Of a stretch of DNA of 21,245 nt, positions 15,236-21,245 are shown piece by piece. Positions within the stretch are counted from its first letter, which is position 1. The number at the start of each line of letters is the position of its first letter. Position numbers and translations under genes: made by a program. Source of the DNA: an uncultured Phycisphaerae bacterium (lineage in GTDB: Bacteria > Planctomycetota > Phycisphaerae > Phycisphaerales > SM1A02); contig CALCOW010000069.1 in the NCBI GenBank assembly GCA_937899935.1, positions 1-21,245 on the forward strand, written 5' to 3'. Under the pieces are notes generated by a model. It searched no databases. It was not told the origin of the DNA and worked only from the letters and a program-made list of their open reading frames with translations.

Positions 15236-16255
15236 ATGCGTATTGGGATCGATGTCATGGGAGGCGATAATGCGCCCGACGCGATCCTTCATGGTTCCGT
15301 GGCAGCGCTGGCTGAGATTGAGCCAGGTGACGCGTTAGTTCTGTTTGGCGATGAACGCCTGATTACTGATCATCTGGAAAAATCAGAAGTCGACTGTTCG
15401 CAGATCGAGGTAGTTGGCACATCACAAATTATTGGGATGGATGATCCGCCCGTTGAAGCGGTACGTAGTCAGCCAGATAGTTCACTGGTGCGTTTAGCTG
15501 AATCAGCTGGGCGCCGTGCTGAAAATCCACTTGATGCCGTTCTTTCGGCGGGGAACACAGGCGCCTTCGTTGCAGCAGCACAGATGCACATGCGAAGACT
15601 CAAGCATGTGACCCGACCCGGTATTGCAGCCGTGCTTCCAACTTTTGGTGGCGCTTTAACAGTCATCGATGTTGGCGCTAACATTGAACCCAAACCAATG
15701 CACCTGGCGCAGTATGGTCTGATGGGGGGGCTTTATGCTCGCAGCATGCTTGGTATAGACAACCCAAGGGTGGCGCTGCTCAATGTCGGTGGCGAGGAAC
15801 AAAAAGGTACCAAGGATGTTCAGGCCGCTCGCGAACTGCTTCTCCAGGTCAGTGAATTGAATTTCATTGGATCTGTCGAGGGTCGTGGGCTGTTTGAGGG
15901 CGAAGCTGATGTGGTGATCACAGACGGCGTTGTTGGAAATGTCGTTCTCAAGCTGACTGAGGGACTTTCGACTTCAATCATGAAGCAGATGGCCGCAGAA
16001 ATGGGTGGTCTCTCGCAAGAGTTGAATGCAGAGTTTCAAGCGGTTGTTCGAAAGCTCTACGCTAAATATGACTACCATGAGTATGGTGGAGCGCCACTGT
16101 TGGGCGTCAATGGTGTTTGTCTGATCTGTCATGGGTCAAGTCAGGCTCGTACCATCACCAACGCAGTACGAGCAGCAAGAAGGCTGGTCGCTCAAAATAT
16201 TAATGTCGCAATTAGTGAATATCTGAGCCAATCTGAAGAAGAAGTTGTTGCATGA
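15236..16255 (+). CDS. plsX: Phosphate acyltransferase PlsX
   Basis: Transfers an acyl group from acyl-ACP to inorganic phosphate, giving acyl-phosphate for the PlsY step of phospholipid synthesis, at the inner face of the membrane. The 339-residue length is normal. Seen: the N-terminal IGIDVMGGDNAPDAILHG segment, a DAVLSAGNTGAFVA block, TVIDVGANIEPKPMHLAQ, LLNVGGEEQKGT, the TDGVVGNVVLKLTEG core, and C-terminal YGGAPLLGVNGVCLICHGSS. GGAG at 15221-15224 precedes the ATG by 11 bases. It starts 3 bases after rpmF and overlaps fabH by 4 bases (ATGA), so it is coupled to both. Confidence 0.96.
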   Translation: MRIGIDVMGGDNAPDAILHGSVAALAEIEPGDALVLFGDERLITDHLEKSEVDCSQIEVVGTSQIIGMDDPPVEAVRSQPDSSLVRLAESAGRRAENPLDAVLSAGNTGAFVAAAQMHMRRLKHVTRPGIAAVLPTFGGALTVIDVGANIEPKPMHLAQYGLMGGLYARSMLGIDNPRVALLNVGGEEQKGTKDVQAARELLLQVSELNFIGSVEGRGLFEGEADVVITDGVVGNVVLKLTEGLSTSIMKQMAAEMGGLSQELNAEFQAVVRKLYAKYDYHEYGGAPLLGVNGVCLICHGSSQARTITNAVRAARRLVAQNINVAISEYLSQSEEEVVA

Positions 16256-17250
16256 GTAAGCCCAGCTATGGGGTGCAAATGTCGGGTGTTGGATCCGCAG
16301 TGCCTGATGCGCGACTCACCAATCAAGATCTTGAGAAGATGTTCGAAACAAGTGATGAGTGGATTGTCACACGGACGGGTATTCGTGAGCGCCGAATCGT
16401 AGATCAGCCAACGGAAGGTACCTATACGTTGTCAGTTGAGGCCGCTCAGAGGGCGGTTGATGATGCTGGCATCGATCCTTCAACAATCGACTTACTCATC
16501 AATGCTACGGTTAGTGCCGAGATGACATGCCCTTCAAATGGTTGCAGAGTGGCGGCGGCGATCGGAGCCGTGCCGGCGGCGGCCTTTGACCTCGTGGCAG
16601 CTTGCTCTGGCTTTGTCTACAGCTTAAACGTTGCCGATCCACTGATACGCTCCGGTCTTTATAAGCGCATTATGGTCATTGGCTGTGATTGCATGAGTAC
16701 GCTTATTGACTACGAGGATCGCGGGGTTTCGATCTTGTTTGGTGATGCAGCTGGTGCCGTTCTGCTCGAACGAGATGAGGATCCAAAGAGAGGCAGCCTT
16801 TATCAGTCAATGCAAGCCGATGGTTCTCAGTGGCCGTGCCTTTACATTCCTCGTCGAGAAAACGAAGTTTGCGCGAACCCGGCAACAGATAATATTGAGC
16901 TCGGTAAGTTGAGAATGATTGGCCGAGAAGTGTACAAGTTTGCCGTCCCAAAGCTTGTTGAGATTATCGATGCAGCCCTCAAGGAAACCGGCATGACGGC
17001 TGATCAAATTGACCATTTTGTGTGCCATCAGTCGAATGCTCGCATTATTGAATCAGCAATTGCGAAGCTCGAACTGCCTGCAGATCGCGTGCATATGAAC
17101 ATTGAGTACTACGGGAACTCATCCGCTGGATCGGTTGGCTTATGCTTGGATGATTTATGGCGCGCCAGCAAAGTTAAGAAGGGCGATGTTGTGCTCTTCA
17201 TTGCTGTTGGTGGTGGATTGACTTGGGCTGTCAACATGTGGCGAGTCTGA
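16252..17250 (+). CDS. fabH: Beta-ketoacyl-ACP synthase III
   Basis: Condenses an acyl-CoA (usually acetyl-CoA) with malonyl-ACP to start type II fatty acid synthesis. The 332-residue product shows SDEWIVTRTGIRERR near residue 35, the catalytic cysteine in VAACSGFVYS (Cys118), VCHQSNARI (His259) and NIEYYGNSSAGSVG (Asn289), which complete the Cys-His-Asn triad, and ends with AVGGGLTWAVNMW. The start ATG overlaps the plsX stop. The next gene, fabD, starts 25 bases downstream. Nothing appears abnormal; primer preference (straight or branched) cannot be read from sequence by eye. Confidence 0.96.
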   Translation: MSKPSYGVQMSGVGSAVPDARLTNQDLEKMFETSDEWIVTRTGIRERRIVDQPTEGTYTLSVEAAQRAVDDAGIDPSTIDLLINATVSAEMTCPSNGCRVAAAIGAVPAAAFDLVAACSGFVYSLNVADPLIRSGLYKRIMVIGCDCMSTLIDYEDRGVSILFGDAAGAVLLERDEDPKRGSLYQSMQADGSQWPCLYIPRRENEVCANPATDNIELGKLRMIGREVYKFAVPKLVEIIDAALKETGMTADQIDHFVCHQSNARIIESAIAKLELPADRVHMNIEYYGNSSAGSVGLCLDDLWRASKVKKGDVVLFIAVGGGLTWAVNMWRV

Positions 17251-17275
17251 AAGAGTCAGTTGAAAGGGGAATAAA

Positions 17276-18205
17276 TTGACGTCTACAGCCGTGTTATGCC
17301 CTGGGCAAGGAGCACAGATTGTGGGTATGGGCGCGAAATGGTTTGCGTCATCTCCAGCAGCAGCTGCGATCTTTAAGCAGGCAGATGAAGTTCTAGATGG
17401 TGTCTTTTCACGACCCTTGAGCACGCTGTGTTTCGAAGGATCAGCGGAAGAGTTGAATAAGACCAGTGTGAGTCAGCCAGCGATCTACACCTGCTCCGTT
17501 GCCAGTCATCGTGCACTTATTGAGTTGGGGCAGCAACCAGAGATCGGCTGTCTAGCGGGCTTGTCCTTAGGTGAATACACAGCTCTGCATTTGGCTGGTG
17601 CATTTGACTTTGAGCAGGGGCTGAGGCTTGTGACAGAGCGTGGTCGCCTCATGCAACAAGCGGCAGAGGCGTCCGATGGTGGTATGTTGGCATTGATCGG
17701 GGCAGATGAAGATCAGGCGGTTTCTTTATGTGATGAAGTTGCGGCGGACGGCTCCATTTTGGTGCCGGCGAATTTCAACGCCCCGGGCCAAATTGTGCTT
17801 TCAGGACAAGCCTCTGCTTGTGAGAAAGCAGCCGTACTTGCCTCTGAGCAGGGTCTCCGAGCGACGCCGCTGACCGTGGCAGGGGCCTTTCATAGCCCTC
17901 TCATGGAGTTAGCGGCTGTGGGGTTGGCCTCGGCACTAGCCTCAAGTACGATCGAGCCCTTGACCAAACCAGTTTGGTCCAATGTGACGGCTCAGCTGCA
18001 CGATCCAGATGATTCGGAACTTTTACGGGAGCGACTCGTCCAACAGTTAACGTCCCCAGTCCGCTGGAGTCAGAGTTGTCGACATATCATTGAGAGTGGC
18101 CAAGAGGGTTTTGCAGAGTTGGCGCCGGGCACCGTCCTTCGAGGTTTGATGCGACGAATTGATCGATCAATAAAGGTGGTAAGTTATGATCAGCCGCAAG
18201 ATTAA
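17276..18205 (+). CDS. fabD: Malonyl-CoA:ACP transacylase
   Basis: Moves malonyl from CoA to acyl carrier protein, supplying FabH and FabF. The 309-residue product begins with LCPGQGAQIVGMG, has the nucleophile in GLSLGEY (Ser97) and the partner histidine in AGAFHSPLM (His206). The start is TTG at 17276, supported by AAGGGGA five bases upstream and by the motif lying close to the N-terminus; no ATG is near. The 3' end overlaps the following lipoprotein gene by 20 bases, so translation is likely coupled. Length and motifs are normal for the family. Confidence 0.96.
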   Translation: MTSTAVLCPGQGAQIVGMGAKWFASSPAAAAIFKQADEVLDGVFSRPLSTLCFEGSAEELNKTSVSQPAIYTCSVASHRALIELGQQPEIGCLAGLSLGEYTALHLAGAFDFEQGLRLVTERGRLMQQAAEASDGGMLALIGADEDQAVSLCDEVAADGSILVPANFNAPGQIVLSGQASACEKAAVLASEQGLRATPLTVAGAFHSPLMELAAVGLASALASSTIEPLTKPVWSNVTAQLHDPDDSELLRERLVQQLTSPVRWSQSCRHIIESGQEGFAELAPGTVLRGLMRRIDRSIKVVSYDQPQD

Positions 18206-18986
18206 AAGTATTCATCCATTCGCGAAACTCGTTGTAGTGAGTTCTGCCACAGGACTCATGGCCATGCTTTTGGCTGGCTGTGGTGGCAAAGAAGAGAAAG
18301 CGAAGCCAGCACCTGTCACCTACCAAGCACCATTGGCACCACCACCACCACCAGTCCTTCCCATTACGACGCTTCAAAATCAATTGGGAACTGATGAGCG
18401 AATTGTCTGGCAAGAAGATGATGCGCCATTCAATACAGAAGAGCGGAAAGCGATACTCCTATTTGTCAATGCATTCGCGCAAGGCGATGTCGATGCGCTT
18501 CGCTCTCAATTGACTTTGGTGGATCAACTTGAACTGGACCAGCTCACGAAGAATGACCAATGGAATGGTCTAGGTGACGAGCTACGTATGATTGAACTCC
18601 AGTCTGGAATCAGTCCGACCAATGGACAAAAGTGCCTGCTCGTTGTTTATCAAGTTGGTTACGTCTTCCAGCCACAGATGTGGTACTACGATACCTCTGG
18701 CGAAGGTTTTGTTTTCGAATCTGTCTGGACACCACCAGACATGATGAACAAGCTTTCCGGTGGTTGGGGTAAGTGGATTGAGTCGTGGCATGACATCATC
18801 CAAGAAGAACTGGAAATCTCTGAGGAACCAGATGTCGAATTGGTAAGCCTCGAAGAATACTTGGATGAGGGCAGTACCAGTGACGCCAATGGAGGTGGGG
18901 GAGGCGGCAAAGGCGGCGGCTCTCCCGGGAAGGGTGGTGGGCCTTCTCGAGACAACAATGGACCATCATTCGCACCGAATGGCTGA
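18186..18986 (+). CDS. Predicted lipoprotein with proline- and glycine-rich segments, in the fatty acid cluster
   Basis: A 266-residue protein that I do not recognise. It has a lipoprotein signal: basic start, hydrophobic stretch, and LLAGC lipobox with Cys32, after which the chain should be lipid-anchored outside the cytoplasmic membrane. A linker with a run of prolines follows (about 44-58). The central domain (about 65-190) is acidic, Trp-rich and of unknown fold (WYYDTSGEGFVFESVWTPPDM). The tail from about 228 is almost all Gly, Ser, Lys and Pro, probably disordered. AAGGTGG lies 6 bases before the ATG and the start is 20 bases inside fabD, so it is on the fatty acid transcript. It is not a known member of that pathway; its job is unknown. 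Confidence 0.82.
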   Translation: MISRKIKSIHPFAKLVVVSSATGLMAMLLAGCGGKEEKAKPAPVTYQAPLAPPPPPVLPITTLQNQLGTDERIVWQEDDAPFNTEERKAILLFVNAFAQGDVDALRSQLTLVDQLELDQLTKNDQWNGLGDELRMIELQSGISPTNGQKCLLVVYQVGYVFQPQMWYYDTSGEGFVFESVWTPPDMMNKLSGGWGKWIESWHDIIQEELEISEEPDVELVSLEEYLDEGSTSDANGGGGGGKGGGSPGKGGGPSRDNNGPSFAPNG

Positions 18987-19177
18987 GCGTCTCAAGCGCC
19001 GACATATTGGGGTGATAGTCAATATTGTGGCTGGCTTGTAGCATTGGCTCGGGGGTGTACAATCACCGCTCTTGGGATATCTGATCAGGTGGATTGGGAG
19101 CTTTAGTCAGTCCCGAACCGTGTATGCTCGGTTTTCCCCATACGTCCTCTGAACTACACCACGCTGGATAACAAACC
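18987..19177. other. Intergenic leader between the lipoprotein gene and fabG
   Basis: About 190 bases without a coding feature I would support. A possible promoter is TTGTAG (19036-19041), a 16-base spacer and TACAAT (19058-19063). A TATGCT at 19123-19128 is a second possible -10. There is a small inverted GGGA / TCCC pair near 19095-19115. If the first promoter is used the fabG leader would be about 110 bases, long enough for control, but no known regulatory element was recognised. Confidence 0.4.
19036..19063 (+). promoter_or_regulatory. Possible promoter for fabG
   Basis: TTGTAG (19036-19041) and TACAAT (19058-19063) with a 16-base spacer. The -10 hexamer is good and the -35 is weak. It would allow fabG and the genes after it to be transcribed separately from rpmF to the lipoprotein gene. 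Confidence 0.4.
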
Positions 19178-19912
19178 ATCGATCAACGCGTTGCCATCGT
19201 CACAGGAGCCAGCCGAGGTATCGGTCGAGCGGTCGCCAAGCGATTGGCGGCGGACGGTCATCACACCGTGTTGGTTAGTCGAACGGCTGATCATCTTGAG
19301 ACACTCGCAGAAGAAATACGCGGTGCTGGAGGTAGTTGTGAGGTCGAGCCATGTGATGTTGGCGATGGCGAAGCACTAGCAGCCATGGTTGATCGGGTCG
19401 CCGATAAACACGAGCGGCTGGATATTCTGGTTAATAATGCCGGTATCAACCGTGATGGCTTACTGCTTCGTATGAGTGATGAGGATTATGACCAAGTAAT
19501 GCAGGTTAATTTGCGATCAGCGTTTGTGACCTGTCGGGCAGCAGCCCGGCCAATGATGCGAAATCGCTATGGTCGCATGATCAATATGGCATCAGTTACA
19601 GCGATACGGGGAAATCCTGGCCAGGCGAACTATGCTGCAGCCAAGGCGGGCATGATTGGTATGACGAAGACAATCGCAAAGGAATTTGCGGCCAAAGGCA
19701 TACTGGCCAACGTCGTCGCCCCTGGATTCATTCTGACTGATATGACAGAAGCGTTGGGTCAGAATATTGTCGATGAAGCGACAAAGCAGATCCCAGCCCG
19801 CCGGATGGGCACTTCGGAAGAGATTGCCAGTGTCGTCTCCTTCCTCGCCTCAGAGGAGGCCGGATATATTACAGGCCAGGTGGTGGTGGTCGATGGAGGC
19901 ATGTCTTGCTAG
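19178..19912 (+). CDS. fabG: 3-oxoacyl-ACP reductase, apparently starting at ATC
   Basis: Uses NADPH to reduce 3-oxoacyl-ACP in each fatty acid elongation round; short-chain dehydrogenase family. Read from 19178 the product has 244 residues, the normal length. The cofactor motif VTGASRGIG lies near residue 8, then LVNNAG, and the catalytic Ser139, Tyr152 and Lys156 (in YAAAKAG), one place off the E. coli numbers I recall (138, 151, 155). In this frame a TAA stop lies at 19169-19171, and the first ATG, GTG or TTG afterwards is TTG 19244, beyond the cofactor motif. The most reasonable start is ATC 19178, giving IDQRVAIVTG, where family members usually begin with Met. Either a rare initiation codon is used or ATG has been changed at one base. 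A truncated start at 19244 would lose NADPH binding. Confidence 0.88.
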   Translation: MDQRVAIVTGASRGIGRAVAKRLAADGHHTVLVSRTADHLETLAEEIRGAGGSCEVEPCDVGDGEALAAMVDRVADKHERLDILVNNAGINRDGLLLRMSDEDYDQVMQVNLRSAFVTCRAAARPMMRNRYGRMINMASVTAIRGNPGQANYAAAKAGMIGMTKTIAKEFAAKGILANVVAPGFILTDMTEALGQNIVDEATKQIPARRMGTSEEIASVVSFLASEEAGYITGQVVVVDGGMSC

Positions 19913-19922
19913 ATTTTTAGCT

Positions 19923-19966
19923 ATTAAGGCCCCCGTGAGCGGGTGAGATTGCAGAACGGGCCTAAT
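19923..19966 (+). promoter_or_regulatory. Stem-loop between fabG and acpP
   Basis: AGGCCC (19927-19932) pairs with GGGCCT (19958-19963), extended by ATT / AAT across one bulged A. Inside is a small CCCG / CGGG hairpin around loop TGAG. No T-run follows closely enough for a clear terminator, so it may be a processing or stability element, or a weak terminator for the fabG transcript. Confidence 0.4.
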
Positions 19967-19978
19967 ACCCGCTATATT
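19949..19978 (+). promoter_or_regulatory. Possible acpP promoter
   Basis: TTGCAG (19949-19954), an 18-base spacer and TATATT (19973-19978), ending about 65 bases before the acpP GTG. The -10 is good, the -35 only partial. A separate promoter would fit the high level of acyl carrier protein needed compared with the enzymes. Confidence 0.45.
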
Positions 19979-20043
19979 TTGCGTCAAAGAAAAATGCGGT
20001 AGCCAATCAAATCATGATGGTGCCGAACAGCAGGAGAATCGCC

Positions 20044-20289
20044 GTGACCGAAGCGGAAATTGAAGCAAAAGTCATCGAAATCGTGGCTGAGCAAATGGGT
20101 GTCGATAAAGGTGAAGTGAGTCGTGACACGAGCTTTGCCAATGATCTGAATGCAGATAGCCTGGATACCGTTGAACTCGTAATGGAATTCGAAGATCAAT
20201 TTGAGACTTCTATTCCGGACGATGAAGCAGAGAAGATTCAGACTGTCGGTCAAGCGATCGATTACATCGTGACCGCGGCTAATTCGTAA
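20044..20289 (+). CDS. acpP: Acyl carrier protein
   Basis: Carries growing acyl chains on a phosphopantetheine arm during fatty acid synthesis in the cytosol. The 81-residue acidic product has the attachment motif DLNADSLDTVELVMEFED with the modified serine at residue 39, and four-helix spacing typical of the family (EAKVIEIVAEQMG, FETSIPDDEAEKI, TVGQAIDYI). I chose GTG 20044 because AGGAG (20032-20036) is 7 bases upstream and the protein then begins with MTEAEIEAKV; an in-frame ATG at 20014 would add ten residues not usual in this family. It lies between fabG and fabF, the common arrangement. Confidence 0.95.
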   Translation: MTEAEIEAKVIEIVAEQMGVDKGEVSRDTSFANDLNADSLDTVELVMEFEDQFETSIPDDEAEKIQTVGQAIDYIVTAANS

Positions 20290-20335
20290 GCATACGTAGC
20301 CGCGGCCCTATGACCTTGTTTGGTGGGGATAGATG

Positions 20336-20362
20336 TTGACTTGTCGCTCCCTACTCTAGAAT
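20336..20362 (+). promoter_or_regulatory. Possible fabF promoter
   Basis: TTGACT (20336-20341) and TAGAAT (20357-20362), both close to consensus, but the 15-base spacer is shorter than usual. It lies in the 109-base gap after acpP, 37 bases before the fabF ATG. fabF may instead be read through from acpP. Confidence 0.4.
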
Positions 20363-20398
20363 GCCAGCGTCAAGCCTGGCTGCGGATTGAACGTCCAG

Positions 20399-21245
20399 AT
20401 GACGAATACACAGCAGCGCCGCGTTGTCATCACAGGTCTCGGAGCCATTTGTGATCTGGGTTGCGAAGTCTCTAACATTTGGGATGGCTTATGCAATGGG
20501 GTATCGGGCATTGGCATGCTCGATGCTTTCGGACAGGACGAAAGTTGGTCCGTTCGGATTGCCGGACAAGCTAGCTGTTTTGATCCACTGAAATATATTC
20601 CCAAGATGGAAGTCAAACGCATGGACCGGTTCTGTGCCATGGCTTTGGCGGCGGCAACGGAGGCAGCAGACTCGACGGGGATCGATTTCGACAAGGGTGA
20701 CCCCTACAGCCGAGGTGTGGCTATCGGTAGCGGCGTGGGCGGCATTATTACCGTTGCTGAGGGCATGACAAAGATTCTCAAGGGTGGCGGGTCGGCAACC
20801 AGGCTGAGCCCATTTACCGTTCCCAAGCTTATGGTCAATGCCGCTGCTGGGAACGTCTCAATTAAATACAACCTCTGTGGTTCAAATACATCACCAGCGA
20901 CTGCTTGTGCCACCGGGGGCCATGCAATTGGTGAGGCCTATCATTGCATCAGTCGGGGTGATGCAGATCTCATGTTTGCCGGTGGGGCTGAGGCGGCTAT
21001 CACGGAAATCTGTGTCGGGGCCTTTTCTGCGATGAAGGCACTCTCAACACGCAATGATGACCCCACGCGAGCATCAAGGCCCTTCGATCGACAACGGGAT
21101 GGATTCGTTCTTGCCGAAGGTGCGGCAGTGGTGGTACTGGAAGAGCTTGAGGCAGCAAAAGCACGAGGCGCCACCATCTACGCTGAGGTACTGGGCTTTG
21201 GTTGTACGGGTGATGCACATCATATTGCGGCACCAGATCCAGAAG
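20399..21245 (+). CDS. fabF: Beta-ketoacyl-ACP synthase II, 3' end missing
   Basis: Elongates acyl-ACP by condensation with malonyl-ACP. I translated this frame by hand: 282 codons are open to the window edge, about two thirds of the usual 410 or so residues. It begins MTNTQQRRVVITGLGAI, has SGIGMLDAF, then the catalytic cysteine in TACATGGHAIGEA (Cys170; E. coli FabF Cys163 as I recall), MFAGGAEAAITEI, and SRPFDRQRDGFVLAEGA. The histidines of the triad lie beyond the edge. ATG 20399 is the chosen start, though the ribosome site is weak; an ATG at 20361 is in another frame and stops quickly. It may be FabB or a related synthase, but its position after acpP favours FabF. Confidence 0.93.
   Translation, partial: MTNTQQRRVVITGLGAICDLGCEVSNIWDGLCNGVSGIGMLDAFGQDESWSVRIAGQASCFDPLKYIPKMEVKRMDRFCAMALAAATEAADSTGIDFDKGDPYSRGVAIGSGVGGIITVAEGMTKILKGGGSATRLSPFTVPKLMVNAAAGNVSIKYNLCGSNTSPATACATGGHAIGEAYHCISRGDADLMFAGGAEAAITEICVGAFSAMKALSTRNDDPTRASRPFDRQRDGFVLAEGAAVVVLEELEAAKARGATIYAEVLGFGCTGDAHHIAAPDPE

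Noticed and set aside
18890..18950. Glycine-codon-rich repeat as a possible tandem repeat or CRISPR-like element
   Set aside because: It is the coding sequence for the Gly-rich tail of the lipoprotein, with irregular units and no spacers.

Overview
The window reads as ordinary bacterial chromosome: about 19 tightly packed genes, short intergenic gaps (none over 300 bases), mixed strands at the left and one direction from about position 4900 onward. No tRNA, rRNA, CRISPR array, transposase or phage gene was seen. Base composition is moderate by eye. The DUF6754-like and GlmL gene set, together with the divergent L32 and a lipoprotein next to fatty acid genes, suggests a Gram-negative environmental bacterium, perhaps Planctomycetota (Phycisphaerae-like) or another deep lineage. 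That placement is an inference from gene content and was not tested.

Layout. Positions 1-1384 (minus strand) hold most of a pabB-type chorismate enzyme running off the left edge. Divergent from it is a full pyruvate phosphate dikinase (1597-4305) with an unusual basic N-terminal tail. A HIT-family nucleotide hydrolase (minus strand) meets it tail to tail and is itself divergent from a nadC-birA pair (NAD and biotin-ligase functions).

Positions 6790-14927 form the most interesting block, an apparent operon of eight genes with several ATGA-type overlaps. In order: a small two-helix membrane protein, a small cytosolic protein, a GlmL/MutL-family ASKHA ATPase, a duplicated barrel-sandwich plus KOW-like protein, a signal-peptide/fibronectin-III/DUF6754-like membrane protein, a six-helix membrane protein, a protein with one helix at each end, and a large polytopic membrane protein. 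There is no B12-dependent mutase in the window, although GlmL is annotated as a mutase accessory. The natural reading is an uncharacterised membrane complex with its own ATPase.

Positions 14960-21245 are a type II fatty acid synthesis cluster behind a good sigma70-like promoter: rpmF, plsX, fabH, fabD, an unexpected lipoprotein gene, fabG, acpP and a fabF cut by the right edge. Together they cover malonyl loading (FabD), the first condensation (FabH), ketoreduction (FabG), the acyl carrier, elongation (FabF) and transfer towards phospholipid (PlsX). The fabG reading frame has no ATG, GTG or TTG ahead of its conserved nucleotide-binding motif and appears to start at ATC.
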